64,000 nucleotides of DNA, from assembly GCF_022179645.1 (NCBI RefSeq), contig NZ_BPRA01000025.1, forward strand, positions 1 through 64,000, in the 5' to 3' direction. The notes below the pieces were generated by a model that saw only the letters and a list, made by a program, of their open reading frames with translations, was not told the origin of the DNA and searched no databases. The stretch comes from Methylobacterium thuringiense (GTDB lineage Bacteria > Pseudomonadota > Alphaproteobacteria > Rhizobiales > Beijerinckiaceae). Position numbers and translations under genes: made by a program. Of this stretch, positions 45,838 to 54,311 are shown one piece after another (within the stretch, counting starts at the first letter, position 1; each line of letters opens with the position of its first letter).

Positions 45838-46124
45838 TTTTTCGGGGATAGGCGCGCGAGACGGCTCGCTTCGGGCCGGTGCTTAACAGGGGCAGCGGCC
45901 ATTGTCATGGAACCGTGCCGGCCGGTCCCGAAACCTGTAACCGTGACCGTTGCCACCCGGGAGACCCCAAAAAGGCGTGATGCGACCCCGCACGACGCGC
46001 GCGGCCATTGCACGAAACGGGGCCGAGCGGCTAAGCACCTTCGAAACCCTCCAAAGTCCGGCGACGCTTGCGTCGGGGCCGATCGAGACCAGGTCCAGGA
46101 CACAGCACGCCGGAGCCGTCGAGA

Positions 46125-47096
46125 ATGAACTCTTTCGAGTTGAACAAGGTCGCGGGCGCCGTGCTCGGGACCCTGCTGTTCGCGTTTGGGACGGGCTTTC
46201 TCGCGGAACTGATCTACACGCCGAAACCGGCCGGAAAGGCGGGCTATGCCCTGCCCGGCGGCTCCGAGGGTGGTGAGCACGGCGGCGCCGCGCCGGCCGG
46301 GGGCGGCGAGGCGGCCGCTCCGAAGGAGGGCATCGCGGTGCTGCTCGCCAGCGCCGACGCCGAGAAGGGCAAGGCCGGCACCAAGGCCTGCCAGGCCTGC
46401 CACAGCTTCGAGAAGGGCGGCCCGAACAAGGTCGGCCCGGACCTCTGGGAGGTCGTCGGGCGCAAGAAGGGCTCGCACGAGGGCTTCGGCTATTCCGAGG
46501 CCATGAAGGCCAAGGGCGGCGAGTGGGGCTACGAGGAACTCGACGGGTTTCTGACCAAGCCGAGCGAGTACGTGAAGGGCACCAAGATGTCCTACCAGGG
46601 CATCTCTGCGGCACCCGAGCGCGCCAACGTCATCGCCTATCTGCGCACGCTCGCCGAGACTCCGAAGCCGCTGCCGGCCGCGGAGAAGAAGGACGAGCCC
46701 AAGAAAGACGAAGGCAAGAAGGACGAGGCCAAGCCCGAAGGCGACAAGAAGGCCGAGGGTGAGGCGAAGCCCGACGCCAAGCCTGCCGAGCCGGAGAAGA
46801 AGGCCGAGGGCGAAGCGAAGCCTGACGGCAAGGCCGCCGAGGGCGAAAAGAAGGCTGAAGACGCCAAGCCTGCGGAGACGAAACCTGCGGAGTCCAAACC
46901 CGCAGAGTCCAAGCCTGCCGAGGAGGCTAAGCCCGCCGAGCCGGAAAAGAAGGCCGAGGACGCGAAGCCTGCCGAGACACCTCCCGCCGTGGACAAGAAG
47001 CCCGAGGAGGCCACGCCCGCCAAAGAGCCGGCCGAGGCGAAGCCCGAGGGTGACACGAAGACCGACGACAACGGCGGCGAGCCGAAGCCGCAATAG
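46125..47096 (+). CDS. Membrane-anchored cytochrome c with a long repetitive K/P/A/E tail
   Basis: A 323-residue protein. An uncleaved N-terminal membrane anchor (about 9-31) and a Gly-rich linker lead to a single class I cytochrome c domain (about 70-180). That domain has heme motif CQACH (89-93) and a probable Met ligand (M155, in KGTKMSY). This resembles CycM-type cytochromes that connect the bc1 complex to the aa3 oxidase. Residues about 184-323 are a low-complexity extension of KPAE-, KKAEGEAKP- and KPAESKP-like units, highly charged and probably extended through the periplasm. A strong terminator follows, so it is a single-gene unit. Confidence 0.9.
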   Translation: MNSFELNKVAGAVLGTLLFAFGTGFLAELIYTPKPAGKAGYALPGGSEGGEHGGAAPAGGGEAAAPKEGIAVLLASADAEKGKAGTKACQACHSFEKGGPNKVGPDLWEVVGRKKGSHEGFGYSEAMKAKGGEWGYEELDGFLTKPSEYVKGTKMSYQGISAAPERANVIAYLRTLAETPKPLPAAEKKDEPKKDEGKKDEAKPEGDKKAEGEAKPDAKPAEPEKKAEGEAKPDGKAAEGEKKAEDAKPAETKPAESKPAESKPAEEAKPAEPEKKAEDAKPAETPPAVDKKPEEATPAKEPAEAKPEGDTKTDDNGGEPKPQ

Positions 47097-47114
47097 GCAT
47101 CCTCGCAGAGTCCG

Positions 47115-47146
47115 AAAGGCCGGCCCCGACAGGGCCGGCCTTTTTC
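47115..47146 (+). terminator. Rho-independent terminator of the cytochrome c gene
   Basis: A 12-bp perfect stem AAAGGCCGGCCC with its complement, a 5-base loop and a T-run (TTTTT within 47141-47145), 18 bases after the stop. Confidence 0.92.
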
Positions 47147-47277
47147 GTTGCCGCCGCACCTCCGCCGCCATCAGGCCGGTGCCGCCATCGCCGATGCCGG
47201 CGAATTCGCCGCGTCGCGGCGGATATCTCATGCGCGACGGCGGTTGTCCGGAGTCGAGGGCGATCCGAGGGTCCGTC

Positions 47278-48429
47278 ATGGCGCGAGCACATCACACGAC
47301 CCGCGATCCGTCCGCGCAAGGCGGTTCCGCGATCTGGACGCTGGCGCTGGGGGTCGCGCTCATCGGCGTCGTCTCATTACCGAGGCGCGGCCGGTCCCGA
47401 GAGGGGGCGAAACCTTCGATCGACGAGGCACCCCGCCAGTTGCCGCCGTCACATACGGGAGGCGATGCGCGCCGGGTCGCCGCGACACAGGGTGAGCGCG
47501 GCCGAGCAGCGGATGGCCCGACGGAGATTCCGGCAAAGGGTTGGAAGGACATCCTCCTGCGCACCTATCGTGACGTGGCCGAGAACCGCATCATGCTGGT
47601 CTCGGCCGGCGTCACGTTCTTTGCGCTGCTCGCCATCTTTCCGGCGGTCGCCGCCCTCGTCTCGATCTACGGGCTCGTCGCCGAAGCCTCGACCATCAAC
47701 GACAACCTCGCCGCGCTCCAGGGCGTGCTGCCCGCTGGCGCCCTCGAGATCGTCGGCGAGCAGGTCAAGCGGCTCAACGAGAAGGGCGACGCCACCCTCG
47801 GCTTCTCCCTGGCGCTCGGCATCGTGCTCTCGGTGTGGAGTGCCAACGGCGGCATGAAGCACGTCTTCGACGCGCTCAACCTCGTCTACAACGAACGCGA
47901 GCGGCGAAACGTCTTCGTCCTCAACCTCGTCTCGCTGAGCTTCACCGCGGGCGCATTGCTGTTCGTCGTAGCGGCATTCGGAGCGATCGTGGTGCTTCCG
48001 ATCGTCTTCAAATTCGTCGGCTTGAGCGAGAGCGCGTGGTGGCTGGCTCTGCTGCGCTGGCCCGCGCTGTTTCTCGTGGTGATCGGCGCGCTGGCGCTGC
48101 TCTACCGCTACGGCCCGAGCCGCGATGCGCCGCGCTGGCGCTGGGTGACGCCGGGCAGCATGCTCGCCGCCTTCCTGTGGCTCGCCGGCTCGCTGCTGTT
48201 TTCCTGGTACGTTTCGAACTTCGGCAAGTACAACCAGACCTATGGATCTCTCGGCGCCGCAATCGGCTTCATGACCTGGATCTGGATCTCGACGATCATC
48301 GTGCTGATGGGTGCCCAGGTGAATGCCGAAATGGAGCATCAGACGGCGAACGACACCACCGTCGGCGACCCTCAGCCGCTCGGGGTTCGCGACGCCCACA
48401 TGGCCGACACCGTCGGCGCCGCGACCTGA
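47278..48429 (+). CDS. YihY/BrkB-family inner-membrane protein
   Basis: A 383-residue protein. Residues 1-80 are mostly polar, after a short hydrophobic stretch. The family domain follows with six helices; diagnostic segments are ENRIMLVSAGVTFFALLAIFPAVAAL, SVWSANGGMKHVFDALNLVYNERERRN and WYVSNFGKYNQTYGSLGAAIGFMTWIW. The function is unsettled: once named RNase BN by mistake, members are now viewed as membrane proteins of unknown transport role. The ATG at 47278 has GAGG upstream. Confidence 0.92.
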   Translation: MARAHHTTRDPSAQGGSAIWTLALGVALIGVVSLPRRGRSREGAKPSIDEAPRQLPPSHTGGDARRVAATQGERGRAADGPTEIPAKGWKDILLRTYRDVAENRIMLVSAGVTFFALLAIFPAVAALVSIYGLVAEASTINDNLAALQGVLPAGALEIVGEQVKRLNEKGDATLGFSLALGIVLSVWSANGGMKHVFDALNLVYNERERRNVFVLNLVSLSFTAGALLFVVAAFGAIVVLPIVFKFVGLSESAWWLALLRWPALFLVVIGALALLYRYGPSRDAPRWRWVTPGSMLAAFLWLAGSLLFSWYVSNFGKYNQTYGSLGAAIGFMTWIWISTIIVLMGAQVNAEMEHQTANDTTVGDPQPLGVRDAHMADTVGAAT

Positions 48430-48564
48430 CGGCCGACCGGCTGCCTCACAGTCCGCGGCCTCTTTCCCGGTCGGGCTGCGCGCAAGCGCCCGATTGGCCT
48501 TCGCCGACGCACCGGCCTAGAACGGCCTCCGATCGATCGGACCCGTTCGGGAGACCGCACAGAC

Positions 48565-50472
48565 GTGAGCTCATCTACCGTGATCGGACGCCGCCCCTTC
48601 CTGGCCGGCATCCTCGCCACCACGATCGGGAGGAGCGCGGCCTCGGCCGCCGAAGGGGGGGCGGTTTCGTCGGCCCAGGAAGCCCCCGGCACCTGGCGCC
48701 ATGCGCTGACGCTGCTCGGCGACCCGAAATATCCGCCGGACTTCAAGCATTTCGAATATGCCGACCCGGTCGCGCCCAAGGGCGGCCTCGTGCGGCTCGG
48801 CGCGCAGGGCGGCTTCGACAACCTCAATTTCATCGTCAACGGCCTCAAGGGCGACCTCGAGGGCGGGATCACGCAGATCTACGAGACCTTGATGGAGGAT
48901 TCGGCCGACGAGCCGTTCTCCTCCTACGGCCAGATCGCCGAGGGCGTGCGCATCGCCGAGGACGGCAAGTCCGTCACCTACCGGCTGCGCCCGCAGGCCA
49001 GGTGGCACGACGGCCAGCCGCTCACCGTCGCGGACGTGATCTGGTCGTTCGAGACCCTGAAGGCCAACAGCCCGTTCTACGCGGCCTATTACCAGAGCGT
49101 CTCGAAGGCCGAGCAGACCGCCGAGCGCGAGGTCACCTTCCGTTTCGACGAGGCCGGCAACCGCGAGTTACCGCAGGTGCTCGGCCAGATGCAGGTGCTG
49201 CCGAAGCACTGGTGGACCGGCAAGGACGCCAGCGGCAAGCCGCGCGATGCGACCCAGACCACACTCGAGATCCCCCTCGGCTCCGGCCCCTATCGCCTCG
49301 CCAAGATCGATGCCGGCCGCAGCGCGGTCTACGAGCGCGTCGACGATTACTGGGGCAAGGACCTGCCCGTGAATCTCGGGCGCAACAACTTCCAGACGGT
49401 GCGCTTCGAGTATTTTCGCGATGGCTCGGTGCTGCTGGAGGCCCTGAAGGGCGATCTCTACGACTTCCGCACCGAGAACGTCGCCCGCAACTGGGCGACC
49501 TCCTACGACGACTTCCCCGCCGTGAAGGAAGGCCGCCTGATCAAGGAGGAATTTCCGGGCCGCGGCACCGGCATCATGCAGGCCTTCGTGTTCAACCTGC
49601 GCCGGGACAAGTTCAAGGACGAGCGCGTGCGCCGGGCCTTCAACCTCGCCATGAACTTCGAGGAGATGAACCGGCAGCTGTTCTACGGACTCTACGGCCG
49701 CATCGATTCCTACTTCTACGGCTCCGAGCTGGCCTCCTCGCAAGGCCTGCCGGAGGGCGCCGAGAAGGCGCTGCTGGAGGGGCTGAAGGACAAGGTCCCG
49801 GCCAGCGTCTTCACCGAGCGCTACAGGAACCCGGTCAACGACACGCCCGAGGCCGTGCGCGCCAATCTCCGCGAAGCCGTAAAACTGCTGCGCGAGGCCG
49901 GCTACGAGCTCAAGGGCGGCCAGATGGTGAACAAGGCTACGGCTGAGCCGCTGACCGTGGAGTTCCTGGAATTCCAGAACGTGTTCGAGCGGGTGATCCT
50001 GCCGTTTGCCGCGCAGTTGAAGCTCATCGGCATCCAGAGCTCGATCCGGGTGATCGACCAGGCGCAGTACCAGAACCGGATGCGCGGCTACGAGTTCGAC
50101 ATCACGACCTCGAACTGGCCGGAATCGCTCTCGCCGGGCAACGAGCAGCGCGAGTTCTGGGGCTCGGCCGCCGCCGACAAGCCGGGCACGCGCAACATCG
50201 CCGGCATCAAGGATCCAGCCGTCGACGCGCTGATCGAGAAGCTGATCTATTCGACCGATCGCGAGAGCCAGATCGCCGCGACCCACGCCCTCGACCGAGT
50301 ATTGCTCGCCCACAACTACGTGCTGCCGCAATGGTCCTCGCCGGTGACGCGGACGATCCACTGGAACCGCTTCTCGCGGCCGGCCGTGCTGCCGAAATAC
50401 GGCGGATCGGGCTTCCCCGCGACGTGGTGGTACGACGACAAACTCGCCGCGAAGACCGGGGCGCCGCGTTGA
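48565..50472 (+). CDS. Extracellular peptide-binding protein, YejA-like (first copy)
   Basis: A 635-residue periplasmic binding protein of SBP family 5. A twin-arginine-like signal (GRRPFLAGILATTIG) is followed by the YejA-type opening WRHALTLLGDPKYPPDFKHFEYADPVAPKGG. Further characteristic parts are YRLRPQARWHDGQPLTVADV, PLGSGPYRL and AYYQSVSK. Relatives feed the YejABEF importer, which takes up peptides including microcin C. The start is GTG 48565. It is followed by a second binding protein and yejB in the same direction. Confidence 0.93.
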   Translation: MSSSTVIGRRPFLAGILATTIGRSAASAAEGGAVSSAQEAPGTWRHALTLLGDPKYPPDFKHFEYADPVAPKGGLVRLGAQGGFDNLNFIVNGLKGDLEGGITQIYETLMEDSADEPFSSYGQIAEGVRIAEDGKSVTYRLRPQARWHDGQPLTVADVIWSFETLKANSPFYAAYYQSVSKAEQTAEREVTFRFDEAGNRELPQVLGQMQVLPKHWWTGKDASGKPRDATQTTLEIPLGSGPYRLAKIDAGRSAVYERVDDYWGKDLPVNLGRNNFQTVRFEYFRDGSVLLEALKGDLYDFRTENVARNWATSYDDFPAVKEGRLIKEEFPGRGTGIMQAFVFNLRRDKFKDERVRRAFNLAMNFEEMNRQLFYGLYGRIDSYFYGSELASSQGLPEGAEKALLEGLKDKVPASVFTERYRNPVNDTPEAVRANLREAVKLLREAGYELKGGQMVNKATAEPLTVEFLEFQNVFERVILPFAAQLKLIGIQSSIRVIDQAQYQNRMRGYEFDITTSNWPESLSPGNEQREFWGSAAADKPGTRNIAGIKDPAVDALIEKLIYSTDRESQIAATHALDRVLLAHNYVLPQWSSPVTRTIHWNRFSRPAVLPKYGGSGFPATWWYDDKLAAKTGAPR

Positions 50473-50491
50473 GCCGGCGTCTCGACGGGCT

Positions 50492-50600
50492 CTCCTCCCC
50501 CTTGTGGGGAGGAGTTGGAGGTGGGGGTGGTGCAGAAGGCACCGCAGCACCTCTTTCGGCTCCACCCCCACCCCTACCCCGCCCCACAAGGGGGAGGGGA
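50492..50600. repeat. Palindromic intergenic repeat (family 3), copy 1
   Basis: The left arm (CTCCTCCCCCTTGTGGGGAG, then GAGGTGGGGGTGGTGC) is complementary to the right arm (CCACCCCCACCCC ... GCCCCACAAGGGGGAGGGG), enclosing about 27 bases. The same element occurs at 55243-55354 and 59587-59694. Here it fills the gap between the two YejA-like genes, and its right end abuts the start of the second. Confidence 0.92.
50588..50600 (+). promoter_or_regulatory. Repeat-derived Shine-Dalgarno of the second YejA-like gene
   Basis: The last bases of the family 3 repeat (AAGGGGGAGGGGA) directly precede the GTG start at 50601 and contain GGGGGAGG, a plausible anti-16S pairing sequence. No other ribosome binding site exists, as everything upstream to 50492 is repeat. 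Confidence 0.6.
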
Positions 50601-52469
50601 GTGAGGCTGGCCCGGCGCGATCTGCTTGTAGGCGTAGGTGCGCTCGCCGCTTTCGGTGTGCTTCCGAAGGGCTCCCACGCCGCCGAGGTACGGGTAAGCC
50701 ACGGCCTCTCCAGCTTCGGCGACCTGAAATACGCCGCCGATTTTCGCAGCTTCGACTACGTGAACCCCGAGGCTCCGCGCGGCGGCAGCTTCTCGGCGCA
50801 GATCGTCCAGACCTTCGGCAACCAGGCTTTCGACACCTTCGACACCCTCAACGCCTATGTCTTCCGCGGCAACGGCGCGGCGGGGATGAACCTCGCCTTC
50901 GACACCCTGATGGTGCGGGCCCTCGATGAGCCGGACGCGCTCTACGGGCTCGTCGCGCGCGCCGTCGAGATCAGCCCGGACGGCCTGACCTACCGCTTCT
51001 TCCTGCGCCCGCAGGCGCATTTTCACGACGGCACCCGGCTGACGGCGAAGGACGCCGCGTTCTCGCTGTCGATCCTGAAGGAGAAGGGCCACCCGACCAT
51101 CTCGCAGGTGATCCGCGACATGGTGGAGGCCTCGGCCGAGAACGACGAGACGCTGGTGGTGCGCTTCGCGGCCGGCCGCAGCCGCGACCTGCCGCTGGTG
51201 GTGGCGCAACTGCCGATCTTCTCCGCCGCCTACTTTAACACGCGCGACTTCGAGGAGCCGACGCTGACGGCGCCGCTCGGCTCCGGCCCCTACCGGGTCG
51301 GGCGCATGGAGATCGGCCGCTTCATCGAGCACGAGCGCGTCCCCAACTACTGGGCGGCGGACCTGCCGGTGACGCTCGGCCAGAACAATTTCGACCGGAT
51401 CCGCTACGAGTACTTTCGCGACCGGCAGGTGGCGTTCGAGGCCTTCAAGGGCGGCGCCTTCACCTACCGGCAGGAATACACCTCGCGGATCTGGGCGAAC
51501 GGCTACGACTTCCCGGCCGTGCGCGAGGGCCGCGTGAAGCGCGACACCCTGCCCGACCTGTCGCCGCCCAACATCCAGGCCTGGTATTTCAACACCCGCC
51601 GCGAGGCGTTTCGCGATCCGCGTATCCGCGAGGCCATCGGGCTCTGCTTCGATTTCCCCTGGACCAATCGCTCGGCGATGTTCGGCGCCTATACCCGCAC
51701 GAGTTCGTATTTCGAAAAAACCGACCAGATGGCGAGCGGGCCGCCCTCGGCCGAGGAACTGGCGCTCCTCGAACCGTTGCGCGAGAAACTGCCGGCGTCT
51801 TTCGTGAAGGACGTCTTCGGCGAGCCGTTCACCCTGCCCACGGCCGACGGGACGGGGCAGGACCGGACGTTGCTGGCGCGCGCCGTCGCGCTGCTGAAGG
51901 AGGCCGGCTGCACCCGTGAGGGCGGAACGATCCGCCTGCCCGGCGGCAAGCCGCTGGAATTCGAGTTCCTGGACAACGATTCCCTTTGGGAGCCGATCAC
52001 CCAGCCCTTCATCAAGAATCTCGGACTGATCGGCATCAAGGCGAGCCAGCGCATCGTCGACGCCTCGCAGTACCAAGCGCGGATCCGCGACTTCGATTTC
52101 GATGTCGCCTCCCGCGCCATGGGGGCCGACCCGACGCCCGGCCCCGAGATCCGCGAGGCCTTCGGTGCGCGCTCGGCCGGCATCCCCGGCTCCAACAACC
52201 TCGCCGGAATCGGCGAGCCGGCGATCGACGCGCTGCTCGACCGGATCGCGGGCGCCGCCTCGCGGGCGGAGCTGACCATCGCCTGCCGCGCCCTCGACCG
52301 CGTGCTGCGCGCCGGTCGCTACTGGATCCCGATGTGGTACTCCCCGAACTACAAGCTCGCGGTCTGGGACGTGTTCGGGCATCCGGACACGCCACCGAAA
52401 TACGCCCTCGGCACCCCGGGCCTGTGGTGGTTCGACGCCGACAAGGCCAAGCGGATCGGTCGGAACTGA
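50601..52469 (+). CDS. Extracellular peptide-binding protein, YejA-like (second copy)
   Basis: A 622-residue SBP family 5 protein. The signal region is VRLARRDLLVGVGALAAFG, with cleavage probable at SHAAE. The domain opens SHGLSSFGDLKYAADFRSFDYVNPEAPRGG, the same scheme as the upstream protein, and shares PLGSGPYRVG and the end pattern W(F/Y)D.DK. Start GTG 50601 was chosen since the frame before it is translation of the palindromic repeat. It ends 13 bases before yejB. Tandem divergent paralogues imply different ligands for one permease or a duplication. Confidence 0.93.
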   Translation: MRLARRDLLVGVGALAAFGVLPKGSHAAEVRVSHGLSSFGDLKYAADFRSFDYVNPEAPRGGSFSAQIVQTFGNQAFDTFDTLNAYVFRGNGAAGMNLAFDTLMVRALDEPDALYGLVARAVEISPDGLTYRFFLRPQAHFHDGTRLTAKDAAFSLSILKEKGHPTISQVIRDMVEASAENDETLVVRFAAGRSRDLPLVVAQLPIFSAAYFNTRDFEEPTLTAPLGSGPYRVGRMEIGRFIEHERVPNYWAADLPVTLGQNNFDRIRYEYFRDRQVAFEAFKGGAFTYRQEYTSRIWANGYDFPAVREGRVKRDTLPDLSPPNIQAWYFNTRREAFRDPRIREAIGLCFDFPWTNRSAMFGAYTRTSSYFEKTDQMASGPPSAEELALLEPLREKLPASFVKDVFGEPFTLPTADGTGQDRTLLARAVALLKEAGCTREGGTIRLPGGKPLEFEFLDNDSLWEPITQPFIKNLGLIGIKASQRIVDASQYQARIRDFDFDVASRAMGADPTPGPEIREAFGARSAGIPGSNNLAGIGEPAIDALLDRIAGAASRAELTIACRALDRVLRAGRYWIPMWYSPNYKLAVWDVFGHPDTPPKYALGTPGLWWFDADKAKRIGRN

Positions 52470-52482
52470 GGACGCGAACCGC

Positions 52483-53586
52483 ATGCTCGCCTATATCGCC
52501 CGTCGCATCGCCCTGATGATCCCGACGATCTTCGGGATCATGCTGATCACCTTCGCGATCATCCAGTTCGCCCCCGGCGGCCCGGTGGAGCGGGTGCTCG
52601 CGCAGATGCAGGGCCAGCAGGAGGGCTCGCTCTCCCGCATCACCGGCGGCCAGGGCGACATGGGCGGCGGCGTGACGCGCGGCGGCAGCGGCGAATCGAA
52701 CTCGAAATACCGCGGCGCGCAGGGGCTCGACCCGGCCTTCATCAAGAAGCTCGAGGTGCAGTACGGCTTCGACAAGCCGGCCCCCGAGCGCTTCGCGAAA
52801 ATGCTCTGGGACTACGTCCGCTTCGATTTCGGAAAGAGCTACTTTCGCGATGTGTCGGTGCTGCAACTGATTAAGGAGAAGCTGCCGGTCTCGATCTCGC
52901 TGGGGCTCTGGATGACGCTGATCTCCTATGCGATCTCCATCCCCCTCGGTATCCGCAAGGCGGTGAAGGACGGGTCGAGCTTCGACATCTGGACGTCGAG
53001 CGTCGTCATCATCGGCTATGCGATCCCGAGCTTCCTGTTCGGCCTGCTGCTGATCATCGTTTTCGCCGGCGGCTCGTTCTTCCAGATCTTTCCGATCCGG
53101 GGGCTCACGTCGGAAAACTTCGACCAGCTCAGCCTCGTCGGCAAGGTCGCCGACTACGCCTGGCACCTCGTGCTGCCGCTCTCCGCCCTGGTGCTCGGCG
53201 CCTTCGCCACCTCGACGCTGCTGACGAAGAACTCGTTCCTCGACGAGATCCGCAAGCAATACGTGATGACGGCGCGGATGAAGGGCCTCACCGAGACGCG
53301 GGTGCTCTACGGCCACGTCTTCCGCAACGCGATGCTGATCGTGATCTCCGGCTTTCCGGGCGCCTTCATCACGGCGTTCTTCACCGGCTCGCTGCTCATC
53401 GAAACGATGTTCTCGCTGGACGGCCTCGGGCTCCTGTCCTTCACCGCGATCATCGGGCGCGACTACCCGATCGTGTTCGCGACCCTCTACATCTTCTCGC
53501 TGATGGGGCTGGCGGTGAACCTGCTGTCGGACCTGATCTACACCTGGATCGATCCGCGCATCGACTTCTCCGCCCGCGCCGCGTGA
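52483..53586 (+). CDS. yejB: Peptide/microcin C ABC permease, YejB-like
   Basis: A 367-residue inner-membrane permease. It starts MLAYIARRIALMIPTIFGIMLITFAIIQFAPGG-like, typical of oligopeptide permease B-type subunits, and carries the YejB-specific periplasmic insert with QGLDPAFIKKLEVQYGFDKP. The EAA loop is in YVMTARMKGLTETRVLYGHVFRNAM. In relatives it pairs with yejE and the ATPase yejF, but here the gene is followed by a palindromic repeat and an acetyltransferase gene; the partners are not in the window. Confidence 0.94.
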   Translation: MLAYIARRIALMIPTIFGIMLITFAIIQFAPGGPVERVLAQMQGQQEGSLSRITGGQGDMGGGVTRGGSGESNSKYRGAQGLDPAFIKKLEVQYGFDKPAPERFAKMLWDYVRFDFGKSYFRDVSVLQLIKEKLPVSISLGLWMTLISYAISIPLGIRKAVKDGSSFDIWTSSVVIIGYAIPSFLFGLLLIIVFAGGSFFQIFPIRGLTSENFDQLSLVGKVADYAWHLVLPLSALVLGAFATSTLLTKNSFLDEIRKQYVMTARMKGLTETRVLYGHVFRNAMLIVISGFPGAFITAFFTGSLLIETMFSLDGLGLLSFTAIIGRDYPIVFATLYIFSLMGLAVNLLSDLIYTWIDPRIDFSARAA

Positions 53587-53615
53587 GCACTGATCTCGGC
53601 ATGGCCGAACCTCCC

Positions 53616-53709
53616 CCGTCATCGCGAGCGCAGCGAAGCAATCCAGGGCGACACCCGCTACGTCGGCCCGTTGGCCCTGGATTGCTTCGGCTTCGCCTCG
53701 CAATGACGG
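53616..53709. repeat. Palindromic intergenic repeat (family 5)
   Basis: The left arm CCGTCATCGCGAGCGCAGCG, then AAGCAATCCAGGG, pairs with the right arm CCCTGGATTGCTTCGGCTTC, then GCCTCGCAATGACGG, around about 28 bases. Elements with CGTCATTGCGAG ... GAAGCAATC are widespread intergenic repeats in Alphaproteobacteria. It occurs immediately after yejB. A partial copy lies at 56686-56715. Confidence 0.88.
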
Positions 53710-53776
53710 CTGAGCCATTGGCACACCAGGGTTCGAGATCGCCGCGCGGAGCCGTCCTCAGTCGGCAGACCTCGCC

Positions 53777-54283
53777 TTGACGGCTTTACCTCTCGTCATC
53801 CGGCGCGAGCACCCTGACGATGCGCAAGCGATCGAGCGCCTGCACGCCCGCGCCTTCGGCCCCGGCCGCTTCGCCCGCACGGCCTACCGCCTGCGCGAGG
53901 GCGCGGCCGCACTGCCGGAGCTCTGCTTCACCGCGCTCGTCGGGACCTACCTCGTCGGCTCGCTGCGGTTCAGTGCGGCCGAGGCCGGCGGCCGGCCGCT
54001 GCTGGCGCTCGGTCCGATCACCGTCGATCCGAGTTTTGCCAATCGCGGCATCGGCTGCGCCCTCATGCAGGCCGGCCTCGACGCGGCGCGGGCCGGCAGC
54101 CACGGCCTCGTCATCCTCGTCGGCGACCTGCCGTATTACCGGCGCTTCGGATTTTCGCCCGTGCCGATGGGCCGCCTCGTGCTGCCGGGACCGGTCGATC
54201 CGGCGCGCTTCCTGTGGCTGGCCCTTGCCGAGGGCGGCAGCGACGGCGTTTCGGGGAACGTGAGCGCTGCCCGCGGGCTTTGA
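53777..54283 (+). CDS. GNAT-family N-acetyltransferase
   Basis: A 168-residue enzyme using acetyl-CoA. The GNAT core is visible: LVIRREHPDDAQAIERLHARAF (N-terminal helix), ALGPITVDPSFANRGIGCALMQAGLDAAR with the pyrophosphate-binding RGIG.AL loop, and LVGDLPYYRRFGF. The pattern matches the YhbS-like group of N-acetyltransferases. Start TTG 53777 is the best available. It is closely followed by the hydrolase gene (28 bases). Substrate is unknown. Confidence 0.88.
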   Translation: MTALPLVIRREHPDDAQAIERLHARAFGPGRFARTAYRLREGAAALPELCFTALVGTYLVGSLRFSAAEAGGRPLLALGPITVDPSFANRGIGCALMQAGLDAARAGSHGLVILVGDLPYYRRFGFSPVPMGRLVLPGPVDPARFLWLALAEGGSDGVSGNVSAARGL

Positions 54284-54311
54284 CCTTCCGAAACGGAAGG
54301 AGCGGACCCGA

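Noticed and set aside
50331-50600. N-terminal 90-residue extension of the second YejA-like protein
   Set aside because: It would translate the end of the first binding protein gene in another frame plus the palindromic repeat (Pro/Gly runs); the GTG at 50601 begins a proper signal peptide.
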